Origin: Rhodocyclaceae bacterium
Lineage (GTDB): Bacteria; Pseudomonadota; Gammaproteobacteria; Burkholderiales; Rhodocyclaceae
Assembly: GCA_016702335.1 (NCBI GenBank)
Contig: JADJEF010000018.1
Coordinates: 558,001-622,000 of the forward strand
DNA: 64,000 nucleotides
Direction: 5' to 3'
The notes under the pieces were generated by a model. The model was not told the origin of the DNA and did not search any database. It saw only the letters and a list, made by a program, of their open reading frames with translations. The position numbers and the translations under genes were made by a program. Below are positions 37,333 through 46,031 of the stretch, piece after piece (the first letter of the stretch is position 1; each line of letters begins with the position of its first letter).

Positions 37333-38169
37333 TTAACAGGCTCTTTTATCGAGTTGGACGGATTGCATCAGGGTCGCGGCGATTTCCTCGATCGACTTGG
37401 TGGTCGAATCCAGCCAGCGGATGCCTTCGCGACGCATGAGTTTTTGCGCCTGATCGATCTCCCAGCGGCAATTATCCGGGGACGCGTAATGGCTGTCGGG
37501 CAGGCGCTCGGTGCGAATCGAGGTCAAGCGCTCCGGGCTGATGGTCAGACCAAACAGCTTCTGCCGGTGTGCAATGAGCGTTGCCGGCAACCGGTTGCGC
37601 TCGAAATCTTCCGGGATCAGCGGGTAATTGGCTGCCCGTATGCCGAACTGCATGGCCAGATAGAGGCTGGTAGGGGTTTTCCCGCAGCGCGAAACGCCGA
37701 CGAGGATAACGTCCGACTTATCCAGATCGGCATTGGTGACGCCATCGTCGTGGGCCAGCGTAAAGTTGATGGCCTCAATCCGGGCAAGATACTCACTGGA
37801 GTTGGCGCTACCGTGACTGCGACCGATGGAATGGCTGGATTTGCTGCCCAGAGTTTCTTCCAGCGGCGCAATAAAGGCCCCGAAAAAGTCGAGAATCAGC
37901 GCTTTGGTGTCTCGTAAACGCGAGGCAATCTCGGCGTTGACGAGGGTTGACACGACAATGGGTGGCAAGCCTTCGCGGGCGTGGGATTCTTCGATGCGGT
38001 AGACGCAGTCGTCGATTTTTTCCAGGTCATCGATAAAGGGCATGCGCACCTGCCGGTACTGAAAGCCCTCGAATTGCGACAACAAGCTGTGCGCCAGCGT
38101 TTCTGCGGTGATGCCGGTGCCGTCCGAGACAATGAATACGGTGCGTAGCTTGGCAGGGGTATCGTTCAT
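37333..38169 (-). CDS. ppsR: PEP synthase regulatory protein (kinase/pyrophosphorylase, DUF299)
   Basis: 278 residues from ATG 38169. The family start RTVFIVSDGTGITAETLAHSLL, the P-loop-like VGVSRCGKTPTSLYLA and SSHSIGRSHG are present. It switches PEP synthase off and on by ADP-dependent phosphorylation and phosphate-dependent dephosphorylation. It is divergent from ppsA across 70 bp, as expected for this pair. Confidence 0.96.
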   Translation of the reverse strand: MNDTPAKLRTVFIVSDGTGITAETLAHSLLSQFEGFQYRQVRMPFIDDLEKIDDCVYRIEESHAREGLPPIVVSTLVNAEIASRLRDTKALILDFFGAFIAPLEETLGSKSSHSIGRSHGSANSSEYLARIEAINFTLAHDDGVTNADLDKSDVILVGVSRCGKTPTSLYLAMQFGIRAANYPLIPEDFERNRLPATLIAHRQKLFGLTISPERLTSIRTERLPDSHYASPDNCRWEIDQAQKLMRREGIRWLDSTTKSIEEIAATLMQSVQLDKRAC

Positions 38170-38239
38170 GCGCGGTTCCGGCTTTCTCAAAATTGAAGGT
38201 GCTAAAGTGGCGGGACTCATCCTACCTGAAAGAATTTTC

Positions 38240-40634
38240 ATGAGTCACTCATCGAATCACGGTACCCGGCACGCGATCGCTTTCGACCATCTGCGCATGG
38301 AGGATGTGGGCGATGTAGGGGGTAAAAATGCCTCCCTGGGCGAAATGATCAGTCAACTGGCGGCCTCCGGCGTGCGTGTTCCCGGTGGTTTTGCCACGAC
38401 GGCGCATGCCTTTCGCGAGTTTCTCAAGCATCAGGGCCTTGCCGCGCGTATCAACGCCGCCCTCGATGCGCTGGATGTTGAAGACGTCGATGCGCTGGTA
38501 AAGACCGGCGCCCAGATACGACAGTGGGTGGTCGAGACGCCTTTTCCGGCGGAACTCGAAGCCGAAATCAAGCAGGAGTACGAGGCGCTGGTCGCCGGTG
38601 GCCATAACGAGATGACCTTTGCCGTGCGCTCATCCGCCACGGCCGAAGATCTGCCCGATGCCTCGTTTGCCGGGCAGCAGGAGTCCTTTCTGAATATTCA
38701 TGGCTACGACAATATCCTGCACGCCATCAAGGAAGTCTTTGCCTCGCTGTACAACGACCGGGCCATCGCTTACCGCGTGCACAAGGGTTTTGCCCACGCC
38801 GATGTGGCACTTTCGGCGGGCGTGCAACGCATGGTGCGCTCCGACACCGGCGCGGCCGGCGTGATGTTCACGCTTGATACCGAGTCCGGTTTTGATCAGG
38901 TGGTATTCATTACCGCCAGCTACGGTCTGGGTGAAACGGTGGTGCAGGGCGCGGTGAATCCGGACGAGTTCTACGTACACAAGCCCACGCTGGCGCTCGG
39001 TAAGCGCTCTGTGATCCGGCGCAACCTCGGATCGAAGATGATCAAGATGATCTTCACCGAGTCACGTCAGGCCGGCAAAAGCACCGCAACGGTTGATGTC
39101 GCCGAGTCCGAGCGCAATCGCTACACGCTTAACGACGATGATGTGCTGGAACTGGCGCGCTATGCCGTGATTATCGAGAAGCACTACCAGCGCCCCATGG
39201 ATATTGAGTGGGGCCGCGATGGTGCTGATGGCAAGCTCTACATCCTGCAGGCCCGCCCCGAGACGGTGAAGTCACAGGCGGGCAATGTGATTGAAAAATT
39301 CCGTCTCAAGCAGCACGGCAAGGTGCTGACCTCCGGGCGTGCCATTGGCCAGAAAATCGGCGTGGGCCCGGTTCGTGTGGTCAAAGATCCGGCCGAGATG
39401 AACCGTGTGCAACCTGGCGATGTGCTGGTTGCCGACATGACCGACCCCAACTGGGAACCGGTAATGAAGCGTGCGGCTGCCATCGTCACCAATCGAGGCG
39501 GGCGCACCTGTCATGCGGCGATCATTGCCCGTGAGCTGGGCATTCCCGCCATTGTCGGCTGCGGCAACGCGACATCGGCGCTGGAAGAGGGCGACAAAGT
39601 CACCATCAGTTGTGCCGAGGGCGACACCGGCTACGTGTATCGCGGCGCGCTGGAGTTTGATGTCAGCCATCAAAACATTGGCAATTTGCCCGATCTGCCG
39701 GTCAAGATCATGATGAACGTGGGCAACCCCGAGCTGGCCTTCGAGTTTGCGCAGATTCCCAGCGGCGGCGTCGGCCTGGCGCGGCTGGAGTTTGTGATCA
39801 ACAACATGATCGGCATTCACCCCAAGGCGATTCTCGATGTCGAGCATGTGCCGGCTAGCTTGCGCAACGAGATTCGTCGTCGCTCGCGCGGTTATGCCTC
39901 GCCCGAGGCCTTTTTCATCGAGAAGCTGGTCGAGGGCGTGGCCACCATTGCCGCTTCCTTCTACCCGAAGCCGGTGATTGTGCGTTTGTCTGACTTCAAG
40001 TCCAACGAATACCGCAAGTTGCTCGGCGGCGAAATCTATGAGCCCGAGGAAGAGAACCCGATGCTTGGCTTCCCGGGGGGCTTCGCGTTATGTCTCGCCC
40101 TCGTTCCGTGATTGCTTCGAGCTTGAGTGCCGCGCCATGCGCCGGGTGCGCGAGGAATTGGGCCTGAGCAATGTGCAGTTGATGGTGCCCTTCGTGCGCA
40201 ATGTCGGCGAAGCCAAGGCCGTCGTCGATCTGCTCGCGGCCAATGGGCTCAAGCGGGGGGAGAACGAGCTGAAGCTGATCATGATGTGCGAGATTCCCTC
40301 GAATGCGCTGTTGGCGGAGGAGTTCCTTGAGCATTTCGATGGCTTCTCGATTGGCTCCAATGATTTGACTCAGCTCACCTTGGGTCTTGATCGTGATTCC
40401 GGGCTGGTGGCGCAAGCCTTTGACGAGCGCGATGCAGCGGTCAAGAAGCTGCTGTCCATGGCCATCTCGACCGCCAACCGCCTGGGCAAGTACATCGGTA
40501 TTTGCGGGCAGGGGCCGTCGGATCATGCCGATTTTGCCGAATGGCTGATGGATGAAGGCATACAGACCATCTCCTTGAATCCCGATACCGTCGTCGATAC
40601 CTGGCTGAAGCTGGCCGCGCACAAAAAATCATGA
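38240..40634 (+). pseudogene. ppsA: Phosphoenolpyruvate synthase, single-base frameshift
   Basis: About 797 residues if repaired. The PPDK N-terminal ATP-grasp domain is intact (AFDHLRMEDVGDVGGKNASLGEM), and the phosphohistidine motif GGRTCHAAIIAREL carries His425. In the C-terminal PEP-binding domain the conserved NPMLGFRGASRY is broken. The sequence reads TTCCCGGGGGG at 40070-40080, and removing one C restores FRGASRYVSPS and the rest (RDCFELECRAMRRV) to the stop at 40634. PpsA makes PEP from pyruvate and ATP. Loss would sit oddly beside an intact ppsR, so a consensus error in the C/G run is quite possible. It overlaps nfeD by 4 bp. Confidence 0.85.
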
Positions 40635-41071
40635 GCCCGCTCTGGTGGCACTGGATCATCCTCGGTCTGGCCCTGGCCGTGGTAGAGCTGGCCGTGCCCA
40701 GTTTTTTCATCATCTGGTTCGGCTTGGGTGCGTTGGTCGTCGGGCTGACCATGCTGGTGTGGCCCGGGCTTGAGCTGACGCCACAGATCACGCTGTGGAC
40801 CGCGGCCTCGATTGCCTTTACCACGCTCTGGTTCACTGTGCTGCGCAAGCAGGGGGGCGATACGCGTACCGGTCAGGCGGATGAGGCGCTGGGCGAGATT
40901 GGTGTGCTGGTCAGCGCCGTCGAGCCATTTCAGCGCGGTGAAGTTCGATTCCAGAAGCCGGTCATGGGGGCCGAGGTCTGGCCGTGCATCGCCGATACGG
41001 CGATAGCCGCTGGTGCGCGCGTACGCGTCAGCGCCGTCGATGGTCAGTTGCTCAAGGTCGTCGCGCTTTAA
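40631..41071 (+). CDS. NfeD-like membrane protein
   Basis: 146 residues. Two or three N-terminal helices (WWHWIILGLALAVVELAV, FFIIWFGLGALVVGLTMLVW, ITLWTAASIAFTTLWF) are followed by an OB-fold NfeD C-terminal domain (GEIGVLVSAVEPFQRGEVRF). Such proteins pair with stomatin-like proteins in membrane microdomains; a paraslipin gene lies 1.5 kb downstream with one gene between. It starts within the ppsA stop (ATGA). Confidence 0.9.
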   Translation: MSPLWWHWIILGLALAVVELAVPSFFIIWFGLGALVVGLTMLVWPGLELTPQITLWTAASIAFTTLWFTVLRKQGGDTRTGQADEALGEIGVLVSAVEPFQRGEVRFQKPVMGAEVWPCIADTAIAAGARVRVSAVDGQLLKVVAL

Positions 41072-41091
41072 AGCGTTTGAAGTCGCCGGTC

Positions 41092-42603
41092 ATGGTCATT
41101 CGACGTATCTCGCGTGCCGTGCGTTTGCACAAGCTCGACCGGGCACTTGATCGTGCCGAAAGCTATGCCCAGTGGCAGGAAATTGCTGCCGAGCATGATC
41201 AGCTTTCTGGTGCCGAGGAGTGGCGTGCTGGCGACGATACCGAGTTGCTCCATTCGGGTGAGCTTCGGCGCAGCCTTGATACGCTGCGCAAAATGCGTGC
41301 CGAAGGCGAGACCTGGGCACTGTCAAAATACCTGCAGGAGGTGCTCTTTCGGCACCAGGGCGAGCTGATACAGCCCGAGATTTACCAGATCGCCAAGCTG
41401 GGCACCAAGCATGTCGTGACCGAGCTGCTCGACGAAATCGAGGCCTGCTTTCATTACCTGATTGAGCTCGATACGCCTGAGGTAGACGACACCTACCGGC
41501 TTGAGCAAACCAAGCGTATCGGTCGCGTCTATGGCCGTCCGGCGCTGATGCTTTCCGGGGGCGCTTTGCTGGGCTTGTTTCACTTTGGGGTGATCAAGGC
41601 CTTGTTCGATGAAAATCTTCTGCCCCGCACCATCTCGGGTTCGAGCATGGGCGCGATCATGGCCGGTTGGGCCTGTGTTCATAGCGACGAGGAGTTGCGC
41701 GGTCTTTTCGCCGACCTGTCGCAGATCAACTGTCAGGCACTCACGCGTCTGCCGCTACGCGAGGCGCTGGCCCAGCGCACCATCATGGATCAACCCAAGT
41801 TGCTCGCCTTCCTGAAGACGGTGATGGGCGACCACACGCTCGCCGAAGCCATGAAGCGCTCGGGTCGCGTGCTCAATATCACAGTGTCGCCCTTGCACGT
41901 ACGGCAAACGCCGCGTCTGATCAATTACCTCTCGGCACCTGAGGCGCTGATCAATCATGCCGTATTGGCGTCGTGTGCCGTGCCCATGGTATTCAAGCCG
42001 GTGCAGCTCATGGCGCGCCGCCGCGGCAAGGTAACGCCGTGGATGGAAGATGAGCTGTGGGTGGATGGCTCGGTCAATGGCGATCTACCCTTTGACTTGT
42101 TGCGGCAGATGCTCAACATCAACCACTTCATTACCTCGCAAGCCAACCCGCATGTGGTGCCCTTGCTCAGTTTCTACGGCAACCGTACGGGGGTATCGGC
42201 TTCACTGACGCGTGCGGCCAGCAATATCGCCTTGAAGAGCTCGGCTGAATTGCTCGATCTTGCCCGTCGCCACGTGCCCGGGCAAACGCTCAGAAACAGC
42301 CTGGCCAAGGCCTATGCCGTCAGTAATCAGACCTATGCCGGCAACGACATGCACGTTCAGTTGCCGTTCCGCCCCAAACTTTACGCCAAGGTCCTGAACA
42401 ATCCCTCGCTGGACGAATTCAAGGCCTACGTGCGCATGGGCGAGCAGGCCACCTGGCCGCGCCTGCCCATGATTCGTGACCGTACGCGCTTGTCGCGCAT
42501 GTTCGGCACGGCGATTGGCACATTGATGCGGCGTATGGAGCAAAACAGCAGTCCCCGCGCGAAAACACCCCGTAACCCACCTCGGCGCAAGCCGGTCACC
42601 TAG
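41092..42603 (+). CDS. Patatin-like phospholipase with N-terminal DUF3336
   Basis: 503 residues from ATG 41092. The N-terminal part (about 1-150) resembles DUF3336, as in eukaryotic Tgl3/4-like lipases. The patatin core begins MLSGGALLGLFHFGVIKAL (oxyanion hole), then nucleophile GSSMG and the catalytic Asp in WVDGSVNGDLPFD. It probably hydrolyses acyl esters at the membrane. It lies between nfeD and a paraslipin gene, 20 bp and 26 bp away, suggesting a membrane-lipid operon. The C-terminus is basic (PRRKPVT). Confidence 0.9.
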   Translation: MVIRRISRAVRLHKLDRALDRAESYAQWQEIAAEHDQLSGAEEWRAGDDTELLHSGELRRSLDTLRKMRAEGETWALSKYLQEVLFRHQGELIQPEIYQIAKLGTKHVVTELLDEIEACFHYLIELDTPEVDDTYRLEQTKRIGRVYGRPALMLSGGALLGLFHFGVIKALFDENLLPRTISGSSMGAIMAGWACVHSDEELRGLFADLSQINCQALTRLPLREALAQRTIMDQPKLLAFLKTVMGDHTLAEAMKRSGRVLNITVSPLHVRQTPRLINYLSAPEALINHAVLASCAVPMVFKPVQLMARRRGKVTPWMEDELWVDGSVNGDLPFDLLRQMLNINHFITSQANPHVVPLLSFYGNRTGVSASLTRAASNIALKSSAELLDLARRHVPGQTLRNSLAKAYAVSNQTYAGNDMHVQLPFRPKLYAKVLNNPSLDEFKAYVRMGEQATWPRLPMIRDRTRLSRMFGTAIGTLMRRMEQNSSPRAKTPRNPPRRKPVT

Positions 42604-42629
42604 TTTTACTGGTTTTAAGGAGAAATCTC

Positions 42630-43484
42630 ATGGAAGGCTTCGGCTTTGTTGTCATTGCATTTTTTGTCTTTGTGGCTATCACCCTGGCCAAAGGCGTGCG
42701 CATCGTTCCGCAGGGCGAGGAGTGGATCGTGGAGCGCCTGGGCAAGTACCAGGGCACCTTGCGTCCCGGCCTCAATATCATCATTCCGTATCTGGATCAG
42801 GTGCGCTACAAGCTGGTCACCAAGGACATCATTCTCGATGTGCAGGAGCAGGAAGTGATCACCAAAGACAACGCGGTGATCGTTACCAATGCCATTTCCT
42901 TTATCAAGGTGACCGACCCGATCAAGGCGGTGTATGGCGTGACCGACTTCTCTGAAGCCATACGTAACATGATCATGACCACCTTGCGCAGCATCATTGG
43001 CGAGATGAATCTGGACGAGGCGCTGTCGAATCGCGACAAGATCAAGGCACGTCTGCGCGAAGGTGTTGCCGACGAAGCCATCGACTGGGGCCTGACGGTC
43101 AAATCCGTTGAAATTCAGGACATCAAACCGTCCGAGTCCATGCAGCGCGCCATGGAGGCGCAAGCCAGTGCGGAACGTGAGCGCAAGGCGATGGTGACCA
43201 AGGCGGAAGGGCACAAGCAGGCCACCATTCTCAACGCCGAAGCCCAACTGCAGGAGGCACGCCTGCAAGCCGAGGCGGCTATTACCCTGGCCGATGCCTC
43301 GGCGGAAGCAATCCGGCGTGTGGCCGCCGCGATCGGGGCGGAAGATGCGCCGATGCGCTACATGCTCGGGGAAAAATACATTCATGCCATTGGCAATCTG
43401 GCGAAATCAGAAAACGCCAAGACCGTGCTCATCCCCGCCGACATTCAGGAAACGCTGCGCGGGATTCTTGGGCGCAAGCCGTAA
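42630..43484 (+). CDS. Paraslipin-type SPFH/band 7 protein
   Basis: 284 residues. One N-terminal membrane helix (FVVIAFFVFVAITLAKGV) precedes the SPFH domain (RIVPQGEEWIVERLGKY, GLNIIIPYLDQV, DNAVIVTNAISFIKV) and a long charged helix (ASAERERKAMVTKAEGHKQA). It has the QmcA/paraslipin layout. It likely forms large membrane-bound oligomers together with NfeD. A Shine-Dalgarno AAGGAG lies just upstream of the start. Confidence 0.94.
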   Translation: MEGFGFVVIAFFVFVAITLAKGVRIVPQGEEWIVERLGKYQGTLRPGLNIIIPYLDQVRYKLVTKDIILDVQEQEVITKDNAVIVTNAISFIKVTDPIKAVYGVTDFSEAIRNMIMTTLRSIIGEMNLDEALSNRDKIKARLREGVADEAIDWGLTVKSVEIQDIKPSESMQRAMEAQASAERERKAMVTKAEGHKQATILNAEAQLQEARLQAEAAITLADASAEAIRRVAAAIGAEDAPMRYMLGEKYIHAIGNLAKSENAKTVLIPADIQETLRGILGRKP

Positions 43485-43510
43485 GGCTTGCTCAGGGCTT
43501 GCCTCAGGCG

Positions 43511-43806
43511 TTAGCGGTTGAAGTATTCGCGCGCCTGATGCAGCACCCGCACGATGCGCACCTTGGGTAAATCAGGATGAAGGGAAAGCGGCGCATGACG
43601 CATTCGCGCGTGCCCTTGGGGCCAGCGCGATACACCATCGCCTGCTCGGCAATGCGTTTCCCCTGTTGCAAGACCTCACGCACCGCCTTTTCTGCCACAT
43701 CGTAAGGCGCGGCGTCGAGATAGTAGTCGTAGATTCGATCAAGGTCAGCGCGTGCGCGCTTTGACCAATCAAGCGGCTTGCTTTTGTTGCTGCTGGCGCT
43801 GGCCAT
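43511..43806 (-). pseudogene. ParE/RelE-type toxin, frameshifted at the C-terminus
   Basis: The fold is a short RelE/ParE protein: LDWSKRARADLDRIYDYYLD, AEKAVREVLQQGKRIAE and RECVMRRFPFILIY. After FILIY the frame becomes Cys-rich and wrong. If the GGG run at 43565-43567 had one more G, the protein would end PKVRIVRVLHQAREYFNR at 43511, the normal ParE ending. It overlaps the antitoxin gene by 38 bp. In the family the toxin acts on gyrase or mRNA; this one is not assigned to either. The shift could be an inactivated toxin or a homopolymer error. Confidence 0.75.
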
Positions 43807-43969
43807 TTTCTTTGAACCGCTTCTCAAAGTGGTCTTGCATTTCGGCATCGCTTACCACCCGCCCGGCCTCCAGATCGTCCAGCCCCAGTTGCACTTGTTC
43901 TGCGTACCACGCCTCGTACTCGGCCAACTGCTTGGCCTTGGTCGCGACTTTGCCTTTGGTTTTGCTCAT
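43769..43969 (-). CDS. Putative antitoxin of the ParE-type pair
   Basis: 66 residues: a basic start MSKTKGKVATKAKQLAEYEAW, then LDDLEAGRVVSDAEMQDHFEKRF, a helix common in antitoxins of this group, and a Gln-rich tail. It precedes and overlaps the toxin gene. The small size, position and charge pattern support the call; no DNA-binding motif is obvious. Confidence 0.75.
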   Translation of the reverse strand: MSKTKGKVATKAKQLAEYEAWYAEQVQLGLDDLEAGRVVSDAEMQDHFEKRFKENGQRQQQQKQAA

Positions 43970-44075
43970 GATGGGCTCCTTGCGAAGAAGGTTTCATGTT
44001 ACTCCGCCGGGGTGAAAAGCGGCTTTCTGGTATAAACCCATAGCCCCTTTAGCGCTCCACCGATTGCACGCCACC

Positions 44076-44207
44076 ATGGCCAAAAAACCTGTCTCTGCCG
44101 TTGAGGCCGATATCCTCGGCTATCGCCAGGTCACTTTGAATACTGTCTTCGCACCACACAAGGTGCGCGATATTCTTGAGCGTCACGCGCAGAAAGAGAC
44201 GGCATGA
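44076..44207 (+). CDS. Small conserved-looking ORF coupled to tsaB
   Basis: 43 residues: MAKKPVSAVEADILGYRQV and TLNTVFAPHKVRDILERHAQ. It overlaps the tsaB start by 4 bp (ATGA) and has codon use like its neighbours. I do not recognise it. It could be a small protein in its own right or the translational leader of tsaB. Confidence 0.5.
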   Translation: MAKKPVSAVEADILGYRQVTLNTVFAPHKVRDILERHAQKETA

Positions 44208-44872
44208 AACTTCTGGCGTTCGAAACCTCCACACGCTGGATTTCGGTCGCCCTGTGGTGCGATGGCGCCTGTCTTGAGCGCAGGGAAGAGCTGCCCAATA
44301 GTGGCTCGGAACACTTGCTGCCCTGGGCGCATGCCTTGCTGGCCGAGGCAGGGGTTGCGCTGACGCAGCTTGATGGCTTGGCCTTCGGCGCCGGCCCCGG
44401 CGGGTTTACCGGCCTGCGCTTGGCCTGTGGTGTGACGCAAGGCTTGGCCTGGGGGCTGGACAAGCCGGTGGTGCCGGTGAGCACGCTGGCGGCATTGGCG
44501 CTCAATGCCGGCGATGGTGACATCTGGACGGTGCTTGATGCACGCATGAACGAGGTGTATTCCGGTGTCTATCGGGTGGCCGGCGACACCGTGAGCGAGT
44601 TGTCGCCGCCGGTGTGCGTGCCACCGGGCCAAATCGCCGTGTCACCAGCGCCGACTTGCGGAGGGGATGGCTTTATCAGTTACGCCGAAGCACTGCCGCG
44701 CTCCTCGTTCATTCCCGATCTGTGGCCTACCGCTGCGGCAGTGGCTCGCTTGGCCGCGCCGGCGCTGGCGCGTGGCGAGGGTTTGCACGCCGCTGCGGCG
44801 CAACCCCTTTACGTGCGCGACAAAGTGGCGCTGACCACCGCCGAGCGTCTGGCCCGGGGTGGTGTTCGCTAA
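44204..44872 (+). CDS. tsaB: tRNA threonylcarbamoyladenosine biosynthesis protein TsaB
   Basis: 222 residues. The actin-like fold begins MKLLAFETSTRWISVAL, with FGAGPGGFTGLRLACGVTQGLAW. It partners TsaD and TsaE in making t6A37 of tRNA. A copy of the 30-bp repeat lies in the middle and is read QIAVSPAPTCGG just before DGFISYAEAL, where relatives have a short turn, so this looks like an in-frame insertion in an essential gene. It is coupled upstream to a 43-codon ORF and downstream to rimI by one base. Confidence 0.94.
   Translation: MKLLAFETSTRWISVALWCDGACLERREELPNSGSEHLLPWAHALLAEAGVALTQLDGLAFGAGPGGFTGLRLACGVTQGLAWGLDKPVVPVSTLAALALNAGDGDIWTVLDARMNEVYSGVYRVAGDTVSELSPPVCVPPGQIAVSPAPTCGGDGFISYAEALPRSSFIPDLWPTAAAVARLAAPALARGEGLHAAAAQPLYVRDKVALTTAERLARGGVR
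44632..44661 (-). repeat. Dispersed 30-bp repeat, copy 7 (inside tsaB)
   Basis: Minus-strand copy, CCGCAAGTCGGCGCTGG, TGAC, ACGGCGATT when read on the minus strand. tsaB reads the plus strand as IAVSPAPTCG. Confidence 0.92.
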
Positions 44873-45321
44873 TGAAGATTCGGGCGATGCAAGTGAGCGA
44901 CCTCGACGCCGTGGTCGCCGCCGAAGCCGCGTTGCATCCTTCCCCATGGAGTACGGGAAATTTTCGTGATTCGTTATTGGCCGGGCATCGTGCGGTGATC
45001 GCTGAGGAAAACGAACAGCTGGTGGGCTACGCCGTCACCAGCCAGGTGCTGGACGAAGCGGAGCTGCTGACCATCGGCGTTCCGGCACATGCGCAGCGGC
45101 GTGGCCACGGTGCCGCCTTGCTCACAGCACTGCTGGACGGGCTGCGCGCCGACGGGGTGCGCCGTGTGTTTCTCGAAGTGCGTGAGAGCAATCTGCCGGC
45201 GCATAATTTGTACCGTCGTCACGGCTTCGTCGCGATCGGCCGCCGCAAGGGCTACTACCCGACACCGCATGGCCGGGAAGACGCCGTGACCATGGCACTC
45301 CAACTCGCTGCACAGGAATAA
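44872..45321 (+). CDS. rimI: Ribosomal protein S18 alanine N-acetyltransferase
   Basis: 149 residues from ATG 44872. The GNAT fold has the acetyl-CoA loop VPAHAQRRGHGAALLTALL and FLEVRESNLPAHNLYRRHGF, ending GREDAVTMAL. It acetylates the N-terminus of S18. It overlaps tsaB by one base and the next gene by one base, a common tsaB-rimI arrangement. Confidence 0.94.
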   Translation: MKIRAMQVSDLDAVVAAEAALHPSPWSTGNFRDSLLAGHRAVIAEENEQLVGYAVTSQVLDEAELLTIGVPAHAQRRGHGAALLTALLDGLRADGVRRVFLEVRESNLPAHNLYRRHGFVAIGRRKGYYPTPHGREDAVTMALQLAAQE

Positions 45322-46031
45322 TGGACCGACTTGCTTTGCTGAAGGAAATGGGCTTGAGCCCGGTGTGGGCGCTGCGCCGCAAGGCAGAGGCGATGCCGCA
45401 CGTCGCCGCCAAAACGATGGTCGCTCCGCCGGAAAAATCCACAGCCACGGACCTGGTCGCCGGCCTCGATTGGCCGCAACTGCGCAGTGCCGTGGCAGCA
45501 TGTCAGGCCTGCGGCTTGTGTCACGGCCGTACGCAGGCGGTGCTCGGCGTCGGTGACACGCAGGCCGACTGGCTGTTCGTTGGCGAAGGCCCGGGTGCTG
45601 AAGAAGATGCCAAGGGCGAGCCTTTCGTTGGCCAGGCCGGCAAGTTGCTCGACAACATGCTGGCGAGTATCGGGCTGCGCCGTGGTGAAAACGTCTACAT
45701 TGCCAATACCGTGAAGTGTCGGCCACCGAACAACCGCACGCCCGAGCCGGCCGAGACGGCGGCCTGCTTTCCTTATTTGGAACGGCAGATCGAATTGATC
45801 CAGCCGCGGCTGATCGTGGCGCTGGGCAAGCCGGCGGCGCAGACCTTGCTCGCCCGCGAGACCACCATTGCCGCTGCACGCGGCGCGCTGCACGCCTATC
45901 GGGATATCCCGCTGATTGTGACCTATCACCCTGCCTATCTGCTGCGCAATCTGCCCGACAAGGCCAAGGCCTGGGAAGACCTTGTCTTCATGCGCAGAAC
46001 CATGCGCCAACTGAAAGAATCCCGCTCATGA
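45321..46031 (+). CDS. Family 4 uracil-DNA glycosylase (4Fe-4S)
   Basis: 236 residues. The N-terminal iron-sulfur cysteines CQACGLC pair with later Cys in NTVKCRPP and AACFPYL. The active-site motif GEGPGAEEDAKGEPFVG and the C-terminal YHPAYLLRN are the type 4 UDG signatures. It removes uracil from DNA. It starts inside the rimI stop and overlaps the next gene by 4 bp, so all four genes from tsaB are coupled. Confidence 0.94.
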   Translation: MDRLALLKEMGLSPVWALRRKAEAMPHVAAKTMVAPPEKSTATDLVAGLDWPQLRSAVAACQACGLCHGRTQAVLGVGDTQADWLFVGEGPGAEEDAKGEPFVGQAGKLLDNMLASIGLRRGENVYIANTVKCRPPNNRTPEPAETAACFPYLERQIELIQPRLIVALGKPAAQTLLARETTIAAARGALHAYRDIPLIVTYHPAYLLRNLPDKAKAWEDLVFMRRTMRQLKESRS

